A stretch of DNA of 64,000 nt from JAVDCA01 sp035293985 (lineage in GTDB: Bacteria; Pseudomonadota; Alphaproteobacteria; Rhizobiales; Xanthobacteraceae): NCBI GenBank assembly GCA_035293985.1, contig DATGLS010000045.1, positions 124,001 through 188,000 of the forward strand. Reading direction: 5' to 3'. Numbering within the stretch: the stretch's first letter is position 1; each line of letters begins with the position of its first letter. Below are positions 8,478 through 16,220 of the stretch, piece by piece. The notes beneath the pieces are model-generated. The model was not told the DNA's origin and did not search any database. It worked only from the letters and a program-made list of their open reading frames with translations. Position numbers and translations under genes: made by a program.

Positions 8478-10016
8478 ATGCTTACAGGCGAATTACGCAG
8501 CCAGATCGACGGCATCTGGAACGATTTCTGGTCGGGCGGCCTCGCCAATCCGCTGCAGGTGATCGAGCAGATCACCTACCTCATCTTCATCAAGCGCCTC
8601 GACGAGATGCAGCAGGTCGAGGAGCTCAAATCGACGCGCCTGGGCACGCCGCTCGAGCGCATCATCTTCCCGGACGGCAAAGACGAGCGCGGCGAGCCCT
8701 ACGAGAGCCTGCGCTGGTCGCGGTTCAAGAACTTCGAGCCGCGGCGCATGTTCGAAATCGTCGACGAGCACGTCTTCCCGTTCCTGCGCGCGCTCAATGC
8801 CGGAGGCAGCGCCTATGCGCGCCACATGCGCGACGCCCGCTTCCAGATTCCGAGCCCGGCGCTGCTCGCCAAGGTGGTAGACAAGCTCGACCGCCTCGAC
8901 ATGGGCGACCGCGACACCAAGGGCGACGTCTACGAGTACATGCTGGCGAAGATCGCCTCGGCCGGCCAGAACGGCCAGTTCCGCACGCCGCGCCACATCA
9001 TCGCGACCATGGTCGAGCTGGTGAAGCCGACCCCCGAGGACGTGATCTGCGATCCCGCGGTCGGCACCTGCGGTTTCCTGGTCGCGGCCGGCGAGTATCT
9101 GCGCAAGCATCACCCCGAGATCTTCCGCAGCGACAAGCTGCGCCGGCATTTCCATGAGACCATGTTCAACGGCTTCGACTTCGACCCGACCATGCTGCGC
9201 ATCGGCGCCATGAACATGGCGCTGCACGGCGTCGAGGGCGCCAACATCGCCTATCGCGACAGCCTCGCGGAGGACCACGCCGAGGACGCCGGCCGCTACT
9301 CCCTGGTGCTCGCCAATCCACCCTTCGCCGGCTCGCTCGACTACGAGACCACCGCCAAGGACCTGCAGCGCATCGTCAAGACCAAGAAGACGGAGCTGCT
9401 GTTCCTCGCGCTGTTCCTCCGCTTGCTCAAGGTCGGCGGCCGCGCTGCAGTGATCGTGCCGGACGGCGTGCTGTTCGGGTCATCGAAGGCGCATAAGGAT
9501 TTGCGACGCCTCCTCGTTGAGGAGAACAAACTGGACGCTGTGATCAAACTACCGGCGGGCGTCTTCCGCCCCTACGCCGGCGTCTCGACCGCGATCCTGG
9601 TGTTCACCCGCACCGGTGTCGGCGGCACCGATCACGTCTGGTTCTACGACGTGAAGGCGGATGGGTGGTCGCTCGACGACAAGAGGCAGCCACTGCTACC
9701 AGATGAAAGGCTTGGGCCGAAGCCTGTTGCCAAGCTCACTGAGGCCGAGACCGAAAAGAACAACTTAGCGGACCTTGTGTGGCGCTGGTCGGAACGCACC
9801 ACCGCTGAGCGCAAGCGAGCGAGGACCGCACAGAGCTTTTGTGTCTCGAAGGCTGACATTTTATCAGCGGGGCATGATCTCTCGCTCAATCGCTACCGTG
9901 AGATTGAATATCAGGAGATCGAACACGAGAGCCCAACCAAGATTCTTCTCGAGTTGAGGCGGATTGAAGCTGAGATTGATGCTGGAATGACCCGACTTGA
10001 GGAGATGGTGAGGTGA
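8478..10016 (+). CDS. hsdM: Type I restriction-modification DNA methyltransferase subunit HsdM
   Basis: A 512-residue N6-adenine methyltransferase subunit. An N-terminal helical HsdM domain (LRSQIDGIWNDFWSGGL ... YLIFIKRLDEMQ) precedes the catalytic domain. The AdoMet-binding motif I appears as DPAVGTCGFLVA near residue 192, and catalytic motif IV as NPPF near residue 280 (preceded by SLVLA). The C-terminal helices contact HsdS. M2S forms the methylase and adding HsdR gives the restriction enzyme. A strong ribosome site (CAGGAGGGG) precedes the ATG. Its stop overlaps the hsdS start (GTGA), indicating coupled translation. It is the first gene of the defence operon. Confidence 0.97.
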   Translation: MLTGELRSQIDGIWNDFWSGGLANPLQVIEQITYLIFIKRLDEMQQVEELKSTRLGTPLERIIFPDGKDERGEPYESLRWSRFKNFEPRRMFEIVDEHVFPFLRALNAGGSAYARHMRDARFQIPSPALLAKVVDKLDRLDMGDRDTKGDVYEYMLAKIASAGQNGQFRTPRHIIATMVELVKPTPEDVICDPAVGTCGFLVAAGEYLRKHHPEIFRSDKLRRHFHETMFNGFDFDPTMLRIGAMNMALHGVEGANIAYRDSLAEDHAEDAGRYSLVLANPPFAGSLDYETTAKDLQRIVKTKKTELLFLALFLRLLKVGGRAAVIVPDGVLFGSSKAHKDLRRLLVEENKLDAVIKLPAGVFRPYAGVSTAILVFTRTGVGGTDHVWFYDVKADGWSLDDKRQPLLPDERLGPKPVAKLTEAETEKNNLADLVWRWSERTTAERKRARTAQSFCVSKADILSAGHDLSLNRYREIEYQEIEHESPTKILLELRRIEAEIDAGMTRLEEMVR

Positions 10017-11161
10017 CCTTTCACCTCGCGCGTCTTGGCGAAATTGCGGATTTCGATCGGCAAGGAATCGATCCCGCTCGAATCGAATCCGGAGCGAGAT
10101 ATGTGGGCTTGGAACACATTGACGATTCGGGAGCAGTGCACGAGGTCACCGTGAACAATGGAGAGCTTGCGAGCACGAAATTCGCATTTACACCGGATCA
10201 CATTCTCTATGGCAAACTGCGTCCATATCTGAGGAAGATCGCGAGACCCGATTTTGGAGGGATCTGCAGTACCGATATCATTCCAATCAAGCCAAGCCTG
10301 CGTGTTAATCGCGACTATCTTTTCCATTTCCTCAGGTTGGATGAGATTGTGGCGAAGGCAGCATCTCTGGCCACGGGCGTCAATTTGCCGCGAGTAAGCC
10401 CTCGCATCTTGGAGGAGTTTGATGTTCCTCTGCCATCTCTTGACGCTCAGCGACGGATTGCGGGCATTCTGGATCAAGCTGAGGGGTTACGCCGAAAACG
10501 ACTAGAATCCTTGCATCGGCTTTCATCCATTAGTCAGATTCTCTTTGCCTCGATGTTTGGAGATTGGTCGCGACCTGGATTCAACGGGTCGCTGGTTTCA
10601 TTGGCAGATAGGCTCGATTTCTTGACCAGCGGTTCACGCGGCTGGGCAAGACATTATCGAGACAGGGGGAGCCTATTCTTGCGAATTCAGAACGTTAAGC
10701 GCGATCAACTTGATCTAAGCGACGTGGTTTTCGTGGACGCTCCGGGAACAGCTGAGGCGCAGCGCACAAGAGTTCAGGAGGGCGACGTACTGCTAAGCAT
10801 AACAGCCGATCTTGGGAGAACTGCGGTTGTCCCAGCGGGCATTGGAGAGGCCTTCATCAACCAGCATTTGGCGATTCTGAGGACATCGAAATTAGAGCCT
10901 CGGTTTCTTTCGGCTGCCCTCACAAGTCGTGCTGGGCAAAACGCGATCCAGAGCAAAAACCGCGAGGGCGTAAAGGCTGGTTTGAACTTTGAAGACGTCC
11001 GGAGCCTTATGATTCCAGACGTTGACCTGCGCGTACAACGTGAATTCGCGCTTCGGGCAAGCGCCATAGACGCGCTTATGCAGCATTACCGCGCCCACCT
11101 TGCCAAGCTGGACGCCCTCTTCGCCTCCCTCCAGCATCGCGCCTTCCGCGGCGAGCTCTGA
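10013..11161 (+). CDS. hsdS: Type I restriction-modification specificity subunit HsdS
   Basis: A 382-residue DNA-recognition subunit with two target-recognition domains. The first ends in the conserved helix-forming stretch FDVPLPSLDAQRRIAGILDQ with a long helical spacer (AEGLRRKRLESLHRLSS). The second runs to residue ~370 and ends in another helix (HYRAHLAKLDALFASLQ). Start is the GTG at 10013, overlapping the hsdM stop. Base composition is visibly more A/T-rich than neighbouring genes, as usual for HsdS and in keeping with horizontal acquisition. Specificity cannot be predicted from sequence. Three bases separate it from the toxin gene. Confidence 0.95.
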   Translation: MTFHLARLGEIADFDRQGIDPARIESGARYVGLEHIDDSGAVHEVTVNNGELASTKFAFTPDHILYGKLRPYLRKIARPDFGGICSTDIIPIKPSLRVNRDYLFHFLRLDEIVAKAASLATGVNLPRVSPRILEEFDVPLPSLDAQRRIAGILDQAEGLRRKRLESLHRLSSISQILFASMFGDWSRPGFNGSLVSLADRLDFLTSGSRGWARHYRDRGSLFLRIQNVKRDQLDLSDVVFVDAPGTAEAQRTRVQEGDVLLSITADLGRTAVVPAGIGEAFINQHLAILRTSKLEPRFLSAALTSRAGQNAIQSKNREGVKAGLNFEDVRSLMIPDVDLRVQREFALRASAIDALMQHYRAHLAKLDALFASLQHRAFRGEL

Positions 11162-11164
11162 GCC

Positions 11165-11461
11165 GTGCGCATCGAGTTCGACTGGGACCAGGCGAAGGCG
11201 GCGAGCAACATCGCCAAGCACGGTATCGCGTTCGAGGAGGCGATGGCGGTCTTCCGTGACCCGCTCGCCCGAACGATCCTCGACCCGGACCATGCTCCCG
11301 GCGAGGAGCGCTGGGTCACGCTGGGCGAGGTATCCTCTGGAAATCTGCTTGTGGTTGTGCACACTTGGCAGGACATCGATCGGGACCGCAGCCTGGTGCG
11401 CATCATCTCGGCGCGCCGACCGACCCGCAACGAGGCGCGGCGATACCGCGAGGAGCCGTAG
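11165..11461 (+). CDS. brnT: BrnT family ribonuclease toxin
   Basis: A 98-residue BrnT-type toxin, a RelE-fold ribonuclease of type II toxin-antitoxin systems. All family blocks are present: FDWDQAKAASNIAKHGIAFE, then FRDPLARTILDPDH, GEERWVTLGE, LLVVVHTW, and the closing RIISARRPTRNEARRYRE. Start is GTG, three bases after hsdS. Next comes its probable antitoxin, then hsdR, so this two-gene module sits inside the restriction operon. RNase activity is inferred from the family. The basic RxIISARRxTxxExRxY block, which is conserved in BrnT, is intact, so the toxin is likely functional. Confidence 0.93.
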   Translation: MRIEFDWDQAKAASNIAKHGIAFEEAMAVFRDPLARTILDPDHAPGEERWVTLGEVSSGNLLVVVHTWQDIDRDRSLVRIISARRPTRNEARRYREEP

Positions 11462-11466
11462 GTACC

Positions 11467-11667
11467 ATGCGTGACGAATACGATTTCGCCAAAGGCGAGC
11501 GCGGCAAGTTCCATCGCCCGGATGCGGTGCTCGTGCCGCCTGTGCACCTCGACCCCGAGGTCCTGGCGTTCCTCACCGCCCGCGCGGAAGCGCGCGGCAT
11601 CAGCTTGAGCGAATTGGTCAACGCGCTTTTGAAGAAGGACATCGAGCTGATCGAGGCGGCGGAGTAG
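11467..11667 (+). CDS. BrnT-partner antitoxin (BrnA-like, ribbon-helix-helix type)
   Basis: A 66-residue protein starting at the ATG at 11467, six bases after the toxin stop. It opens MRDEYDFAKGERGKF, the conserved start of BrnT-partner antitoxins. It continues with a short strand (AVLVPPVHL) and two helices (DPEVLAFLTARAEAR, then SLSELVNALLKKDIELIE) in a ribbon-helix-helix arrangement. Such proteins bind the toxin and repress their own promoter. Here the module has no obvious private promoter, so expression would follow hsdM. The partner variant differs from canonical BrnA in its C-terminal half; assignment depends on position plus the N-terminal motif. Confidence 0.8.
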   Translation: MRDEYDFAKGERGKFHRPDAVLVPPVHLDPEVLAFLTARAEARGISLSELVNALLKKDIELIEAAE

Positions 11668-11680
11668 CCGTCAGTCATCG

Positions 11681-14600
11681 ATGTCCCAGTTCGCCTTCCT
11701 GCAAGCCGAGTTTCCCGAGGTTTTCGGGCATGCGGCGAAGGCGGAGAATCTCGCTCATGCCGACCCGCGCGGCGCCGCCTTCTATTGCCGGCTGGCGCTG
11801 GAGACGGCGGTCGAGTGGCTCTATCGCCACGACCGCACCCTGAGGAATCCCTACGAGACGACGCTCGCGGCCTTGCTCGCCGAGCCGACCTTCCAGGCGC
11901 TGGTCGGCCGCACGCTCGCCGTCAAGGCGCGCTTCGTCAAGGACACCGGCAATGCGGCCGCGCACGGCAAGCCGGTCTCCGCCGCGCAGGCCGCGACCGC
12001 GTTGCGCGAGTTCTTCCACCTCGCCTATTGGCTTGCCCGCACTTACGCGAAGGGGCCGAAGCCTGCGCCGAATGCCGCTTTTCGCATCGAGGCGCTGCCG
12101 CGCCTTGCCCAGGTGCCGGCGACCACTTTGGCGCAGATGCAGGAGGCGGCGCGGCGCTACGTCGAGGCCGTCAGGGCGCGCGAGGCCGCCGAGGCGGCGC
12201 AACGCGCCAGCGAGGAGGGCCGCGCCGCACTCGAAGCCGAGCTTAAGGCGCTGCAGGCGCAGGTCGCCGCCGCCAAGGCCGCCAACCAGGCGGTCGCCGA
12301 CACGCATAATTACAGCGAGGCCGAGACTCGCGATCTCTTCATCGACCTGCTGCTGCGCGAGGCCGGCTTCGATCCGCAGGCGCCGGACGCGATCGAGGTT
12401 CCGGTCACCGGCATGCCGAATGCGCCCGGCACCGGCTTCGTCGACTACGTGCTGCGCGGCGACGACGGTAAGCCGCTCGCGCTCGTCGAGGCCAAGCGCA
12501 CCCGCAAGGACCCGCGCGTCGGCCAGCAGCAGGCCAAGCTCTATGCCGATTGCCTGGAGAAGCAGTACGGGCAGCGGCCCATCATCTTCTACACCAACGG
12601 CTACGATCACTGGATCTGGGACGACACCCGCCATCCGCCGCGGCCGATCCAGGGCTTTCTCAAGAAGGACGAGTTGGCCCTGCTGATCCAGCGCCGCACC
12701 ACCCGCAAGTCCCTCGCGCCCGAGGACATCGACAAGAAGATCGTCGAGCGTTTCTACCAGCACCGCGCCATCCGCCGCGTCGCCGAGGCATTCGAGCGTG
12801 ACAAACAGCGCAAGGCGCTGCTGGTCATGGCGACCGGCGCCGGCAAGACCCGCACCGTGATCGCACTCGCCGACCTGCTGATGCGGGCGAACTGGGCCAA
12901 GCGCGTGCTCTTTCTCGCCGACCGCACCGCGCTGGTGCGCCAGGCCGTCAATGCCTTCAAGGCACACCTGCCGGGCGCCGCGACCGTCAACCTGCTGGAG
13001 GAGCGCCACCAGGAAGGCCGCGTCTACGTCTCGACCTATCCGACCATGATGGGCCTGATCGACGAGGCAGATTCGGAAGGCCGCCGCTTCGGCGTCGGCC
13101 ATTTCGATCTCATCGTCATCGACGAGGCGCACCGCTCCGTCTATCGCAAGTACAAGGCGATCTTCGAGTATTTCGACAGCCTTCTGGTCGGCCTCACCGC
13201 GACGCCGAAAGGCGAGGTCGATCGCGACACCTACCGCCTGTTCGATCTGCAGACCGGCGTGCCGACCGACGCCTATGGTCTGGACGAGGCCGTCCGCGAC
13301 GGCTTCCTGGTGCCGCCGCGCGCCGTTTCGCTCACGACCGATTTTCTCGATCGCGGCATCCGCTACGACCAGCTCTCCGAGGACGAGAAGGAGGCCTGGG
13401 ACGCGCTCGAATGGGACGACACCGGCGCCGTGCCGGGCGCGGTCGATGCGCCGGCGATCAACAAGTGGCTGTTCAACGCCGACACGGTCGACCGGGTGCT
13501 CAAGCATCTGATGGAGGAAGGCCTCCGGGTCGAGGACGGCGACCGGCTCGGCAAGACCATCATCTTCGCCAAGAACCGCGCGCATGCGGAGTTCATCGGC
13601 GCGCGCTTCGACGCGAATTATCCGCATCTCGCGGGCCATTTCGCGCGCGTGATCGTCTCGGAGTACAGCTACGCGCAGTCGCTCGTCGATGCCCTGTATG
13701 ATCCCGACAAGCCGCCGCACATCGCGATCTCGGTCGACATGCTCGACACCGGCATCGACGTGCCCGAAATCCTCAATCTCGTATTTTTCAAGCCGGTTCG
13801 GTCGAAGACGAAATTCTGGCAAATGATCGGTCGCGGCACGCGCCTGTGTCCGGACCTGCTCGGGCCGGGCCGCCACAAGGAGTTCTTCTATATCTTCGAC
13901 TGGTGCCGGAACTTCGAGTTCTTCAATCAACATCCCCAGGTCGTGCAGGGCAGCGCGGCGGACTCGCTGTCGAAGCGCCTGTTCGCCGCCCGCGTCGCCT
14001 TGGTGAGCGAGATCGACCGCGATCCGAGGGGCACGAAACCACCCGGCAACGACGAGCCGCACACGCCCGTGCTCACGGCGGGCGAGGTCGGATCGCCGGC
14101 CGATCACGCCGCCAGGCTCGACGAGCTGCGCAGCGACATCGCGGACGGCTTGCGCGGCGAGGTCGCGGGCATGAGCCTGGACAACTTCCTGGTCCGGCCG
14201 AAACGACGCTATGTGGAGAAGTATGCCGCTGCGGCGGCGTGGACCCGCATCGATGCCGACGCCCAGCATGAGCTAGTCGAGCACGTCGCCGGGCTGCCGT
14301 CGTCCGTCGTGGATGATGACACCGCGGCGAAGCAGTTCGATCTGCTGGTCTTACGGGCCGAGCTCGCGCTGCTGCGGGTTGATCCAGCGCTCAGCGGCTT
14401 CAAGGCCCGTATCACCGAGACGGCTTCGCTGCTCGAGCTACTCGCCAACATTCCCATGGTCGCAGCCGAGATGGAGCTGATCCTCGAGGTGCAGACCGAT
14501 GAGTACTGGCAGGACGTGACGGTCCCGATGCTCGAGACTGTCCGACGCCGGCTGCGCGCCCTGGTCAAGTTGATCGAATACAAGAAGCGGCCACTGGTCT

Positions 14601-15133
14601 ACTCCGACTTCGAGGACCGCGTGGGCGCTGCCGCGTCGATCGCCGTGCCAGGCATCGTGGTCGGCACCGACATGGATGCGTTCCGTCGCAAGGCGCGATT
14701 CTTCCTCAAGCCTTACGAGAACCACATCGCCATCCTGAAACTCCGCCGCAACGAGCCGCTGACTGCAACGGACCTTGCCGAGCTGGAGCGCATCTTCGTG
14801 GAGGCCGGCGTCGACAAGGCGTCGCTCGATACGCTCCAATCGGAGGGCGGCCTGGCGCGCTTCGTGCGTTCTCTTGTCGGGCTCGACCGCGAGGCTGCGA
14901 AACACGCTTTCGCGGAATTCCTAGTGGGCCGATCCCTCAGCGCGAACCAGCTCGAATTTCTCGACCTTATCGTCGACCATCTGACCGCACGCGGGGTCAT
15001 GGACCCGCGGTTGCTGTACGAAAGCCCGTTCACCGACTTCGATAGCAAGGGCGTCGAGGGCGTGTTCAAACCGAGCGACGTCACCCAGCTCGTCCAGGTC
15101 CTGCGCGAACTTGAGCCGCGGAGTGCTGCATGA
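11681..15133 (+). CDS. hsdR: Type I restriction enzyme subunit HsdR
   Basis: An 1150-residue motor and nuclease subunit. Residues 1-120 resemble DUF4145 (AFLQAEFPEVFGHAAKAE ... EWLYRHD), followed by a short coiled coil (150-195). The HsdR nuclease core follows, with the D ... (L)VEAKR pattern of PD-(D/E)XK enzymes near residues 256-273. The helicase carries Walker A ATGAGKT near 384 and DEAH near 480. Its second RecA-like lobe includes DMLDTGIDVPEI, and GRGTRLCPDLLGPG is motif VI. The C-terminal third is the EcoEI-type R-protein domain. The start lies 13 bases after the antitoxin gene. All catalytic elements look intact. Confidence 0.96.
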   Translation: MSQFAFLQAEFPEVFGHAAKAENLAHADPRGAAFYCRLALETAVEWLYRHDRTLRNPYETTLAALLAEPTFQALVGRTLAVKARFVKDTGNAAAHGKPVSAAQAATALREFFHLAYWLARTYAKGPKPAPNAAFRIEALPRLAQVPATTLAQMQEAARRYVEAVRAREAAEAAQRASEEGRAALEAELKALQAQVAAAKAANQAVADTHNYSEAETRDLFIDLLLREAGFDPQAPDAIEVPVTGMPNAPGTGFVDYVLRGDDGKPLALVEAKRTRKDPRVGQQQAKLYADCLEKQYGQRPIIFYTNGYDHWIWDDTRHPPRPIQGFLKKDELALLIQRRTTRKSLAPEDIDKKIVERFYQHRAIRRVAEAFERDKQRKALLVMATGAGKTRTVIALADLLMRANWAKRVLFLADRTALVRQAVNAFKAHLPGAATVNLLEERHQEGRVYVSTYPTMMGLIDEADSEGRRFGVGHFDLIVIDEAHRSVYRKYKAIFEYFDSLLVGLTATPKGEVDRDTYRLFDLQTGVPTDAYGLDEAVRDGFLVPPRAVSLTTDFLDRGIRYDQLSEDEKEAWDALEWDDTGAVPGAVDAPAINKWLFNADTVDRVLKHLMEEGLRVEDGDRLGKTIIFAKNRAHAEFIGARFDANYPHLAGHFARVIVSEYSYAQSLVDALYDPDKPPHIAISVDMLDTGIDVPEILNLVFFKPVRSKTKFWQMIGRGTRLCPDLLGPGRHKEFFYIFDWCRNFEFFNQHPQVVQGSAADSLSKRLFAARVALVSEIDRDPRGTKPPGNDEPHTPVLTAGEVGSPADHAARLDELRSDIADGLRGEVAGMSLDNFLVRPKRRYVEKYAAAAAWTRIDADAQHELVEHVAGLPSSVVDDDTAAKQFDLLVLRAELALLRVDPALSGFKARITETASLLELLANIPMVAAEMELILEVQTDEYWQDVTVPMLETVRRRLRALVKLIEYKKRPLVYSDFEDRVGAAASIAVPGIVVGTDMDAFRRKARFFLKPYENHIAILKLRRNEPLTATDLAELERIFVEAGVDKASLDTLQSEGGLARFVRSLVGLDREAAKHAFAEFLVGRSLSANQLEFLDLIVDHLTARGVMDPRLLYESPFTDFDSKGVEGVFKPSDVTQLVQVLRELEPRSAA

Positions 15134-15169
15134 CGATGCGCCGCAAAAGAATTGATAGGCGAGCATAAC

Positions 15170-16093
15170 ATGGGTCTCAGCCTCGTCATCGCCGTCACCG
15201 ACGACGACTGGTTCGAGATGCTGCGTCGGCAGCCTGAGCTGCCCGAAGTGAATTTTTGGGCTCCATCTGCGGCAACCTTCCAGGCACTTGAGCCGGGCGA
15301 ATTTTTCCTGTTCAAGCTGCACGCGCCACGCAATGTGATCGTCGGCGGTGGGATTTTTGCTTACGCTACCGCGCTTCCCTGTTCTCTCGCTTGGGAGGCA
15401 TTCGGCGAGGCGAATGGTGCTCGCTCGTCGCAGGAAATGCGTGCTCGGATCGCGCGCTACCGGAAGACGGAGCCGGGCGACAGACGCGACTTCCAGATCG
15501 GATGCCGCATCCTGACGCAGCCATTCTTTTTCGACGAGCGAGACTGGATGGAAGTTCCGCCAAGCTGGTCGCGCCAGATTGTTTCATTCAAGACGTACAA
15601 CACTGCCGAAGCCGAAGGCTTGGCGCTCTGGGAGGCCGTCGTTGATCGGTTGAGCCGGAGGCCTTTCGTGGGCATGTCGGCTGTCACGCAGGCCCGCTAC
15701 GGTGATCCCCAGCTCATCCGTCCGCGGCTCGGCCAGGGCGCCTTTCGGGTATTGGTGACGGATATCTATCAACGTCGTTGCGCCGTCACGCGGGAGCGCA
15801 CGCTCCCTGCGTTAGAGGCCGCCCACATCCGCCCGTTTGGCGACGGCGGCCCCCATGAGGCAAATAACGGCCTGTTGTTGCGGCGCGACATCCATAGCCT
15901 CTTCGACGCAGGCTACGTGACGGTGACGCCAGCACTGCATTTCGAAGTCAGCCCGCGAATCAAGGAAGAATTCGAGAACGGGCGGGACTACTACGCCTTG
16001 CATGGCAAGCCGATCAGCTTGCCGGCGAGGGCCGAGCAACAGCCCGATCCGACCGTGCTGCTTTGGCATAACGAGCACTGTTATAGAGGATAA
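15170..16093 (+). CDS. HNH endonuclease (putative restriction-type)
   Basis: A 307-residue protein with an N-terminal domain of ~190 residues (GLSLVIAVTDDDWFEMLRRQ ...) and a C-terminal HNH nuclease. The nuclease shows CAVT near 203, LEAAHIRPF with the first His near 217, NNGLLLRRDIHSLFD near 232-245 (N and second His), and the family ending region. The ATG at 15170 was chosen; a TTG at 15152 also exists. It follows hsdR by 36 bases in the same direction, so co-transcription is likely. Related HNH proteins occur often in restriction islands, where the N-terminal domain may read modified DNA; that role is inference. Confidence 0.85.
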   Translation: MGLSLVIAVTDDDWFEMLRRQPELPEVNFWAPSAATFQALEPGEFFLFKLHAPRNVIVGGGIFAYATALPCSLAWEAFGEANGARSSQEMRARIARYRKTEPGDRRDFQIGCRILTQPFFFDERDWMEVPPSWSRQIVSFKTYNTAEAEGLALWEAVVDRLSRRPFVGMSAVTQARYGDPQLIRPRLGQGAFRVLVTDIYQRRCAVTRERTLPALEAAHIRPFGDGGPHEANNGLLLRRDIHSLFDAGYVTVTPALHFEVSPRIKEEFENGRDYYALHGKPISLPARAEQQPDPTVLLWHNEHCYRG

Positions 16094-16220
16094 CAGGAGC
16101 GCGATGTTTCAAATGGTCGGATAGGACGTACCGCAATCCACTGCGACCGCCGCGCCGCTCTCAAGCCGGCCTCGACGCCGCTTTCGAGATTGACGTATGT
16201 GTTGACCCATGTACTTATAG
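16094..16220. other. Short gap before the GmrSD-like gene, with possible decayed N-terminal codons
   Basis: The 127 bases contain no gene. A TAG at 16218-16220 lies in the frame of the following gene directly before its first possible start. An ATG at 16209 in that frame would give only three residues. The natural N-terminus of the next gene may have been lost here. Confidence 0.4.

Noticed and set aside
11675..14269. An 864-codon minus-strand open frame opposite hsdR
   Set aside because: Its translation has the Arg/Val/Asp/Gly-skewed composition of an antisense frame in GC-rich DNA and no domain; hsdR on the plus strand has full motifs.
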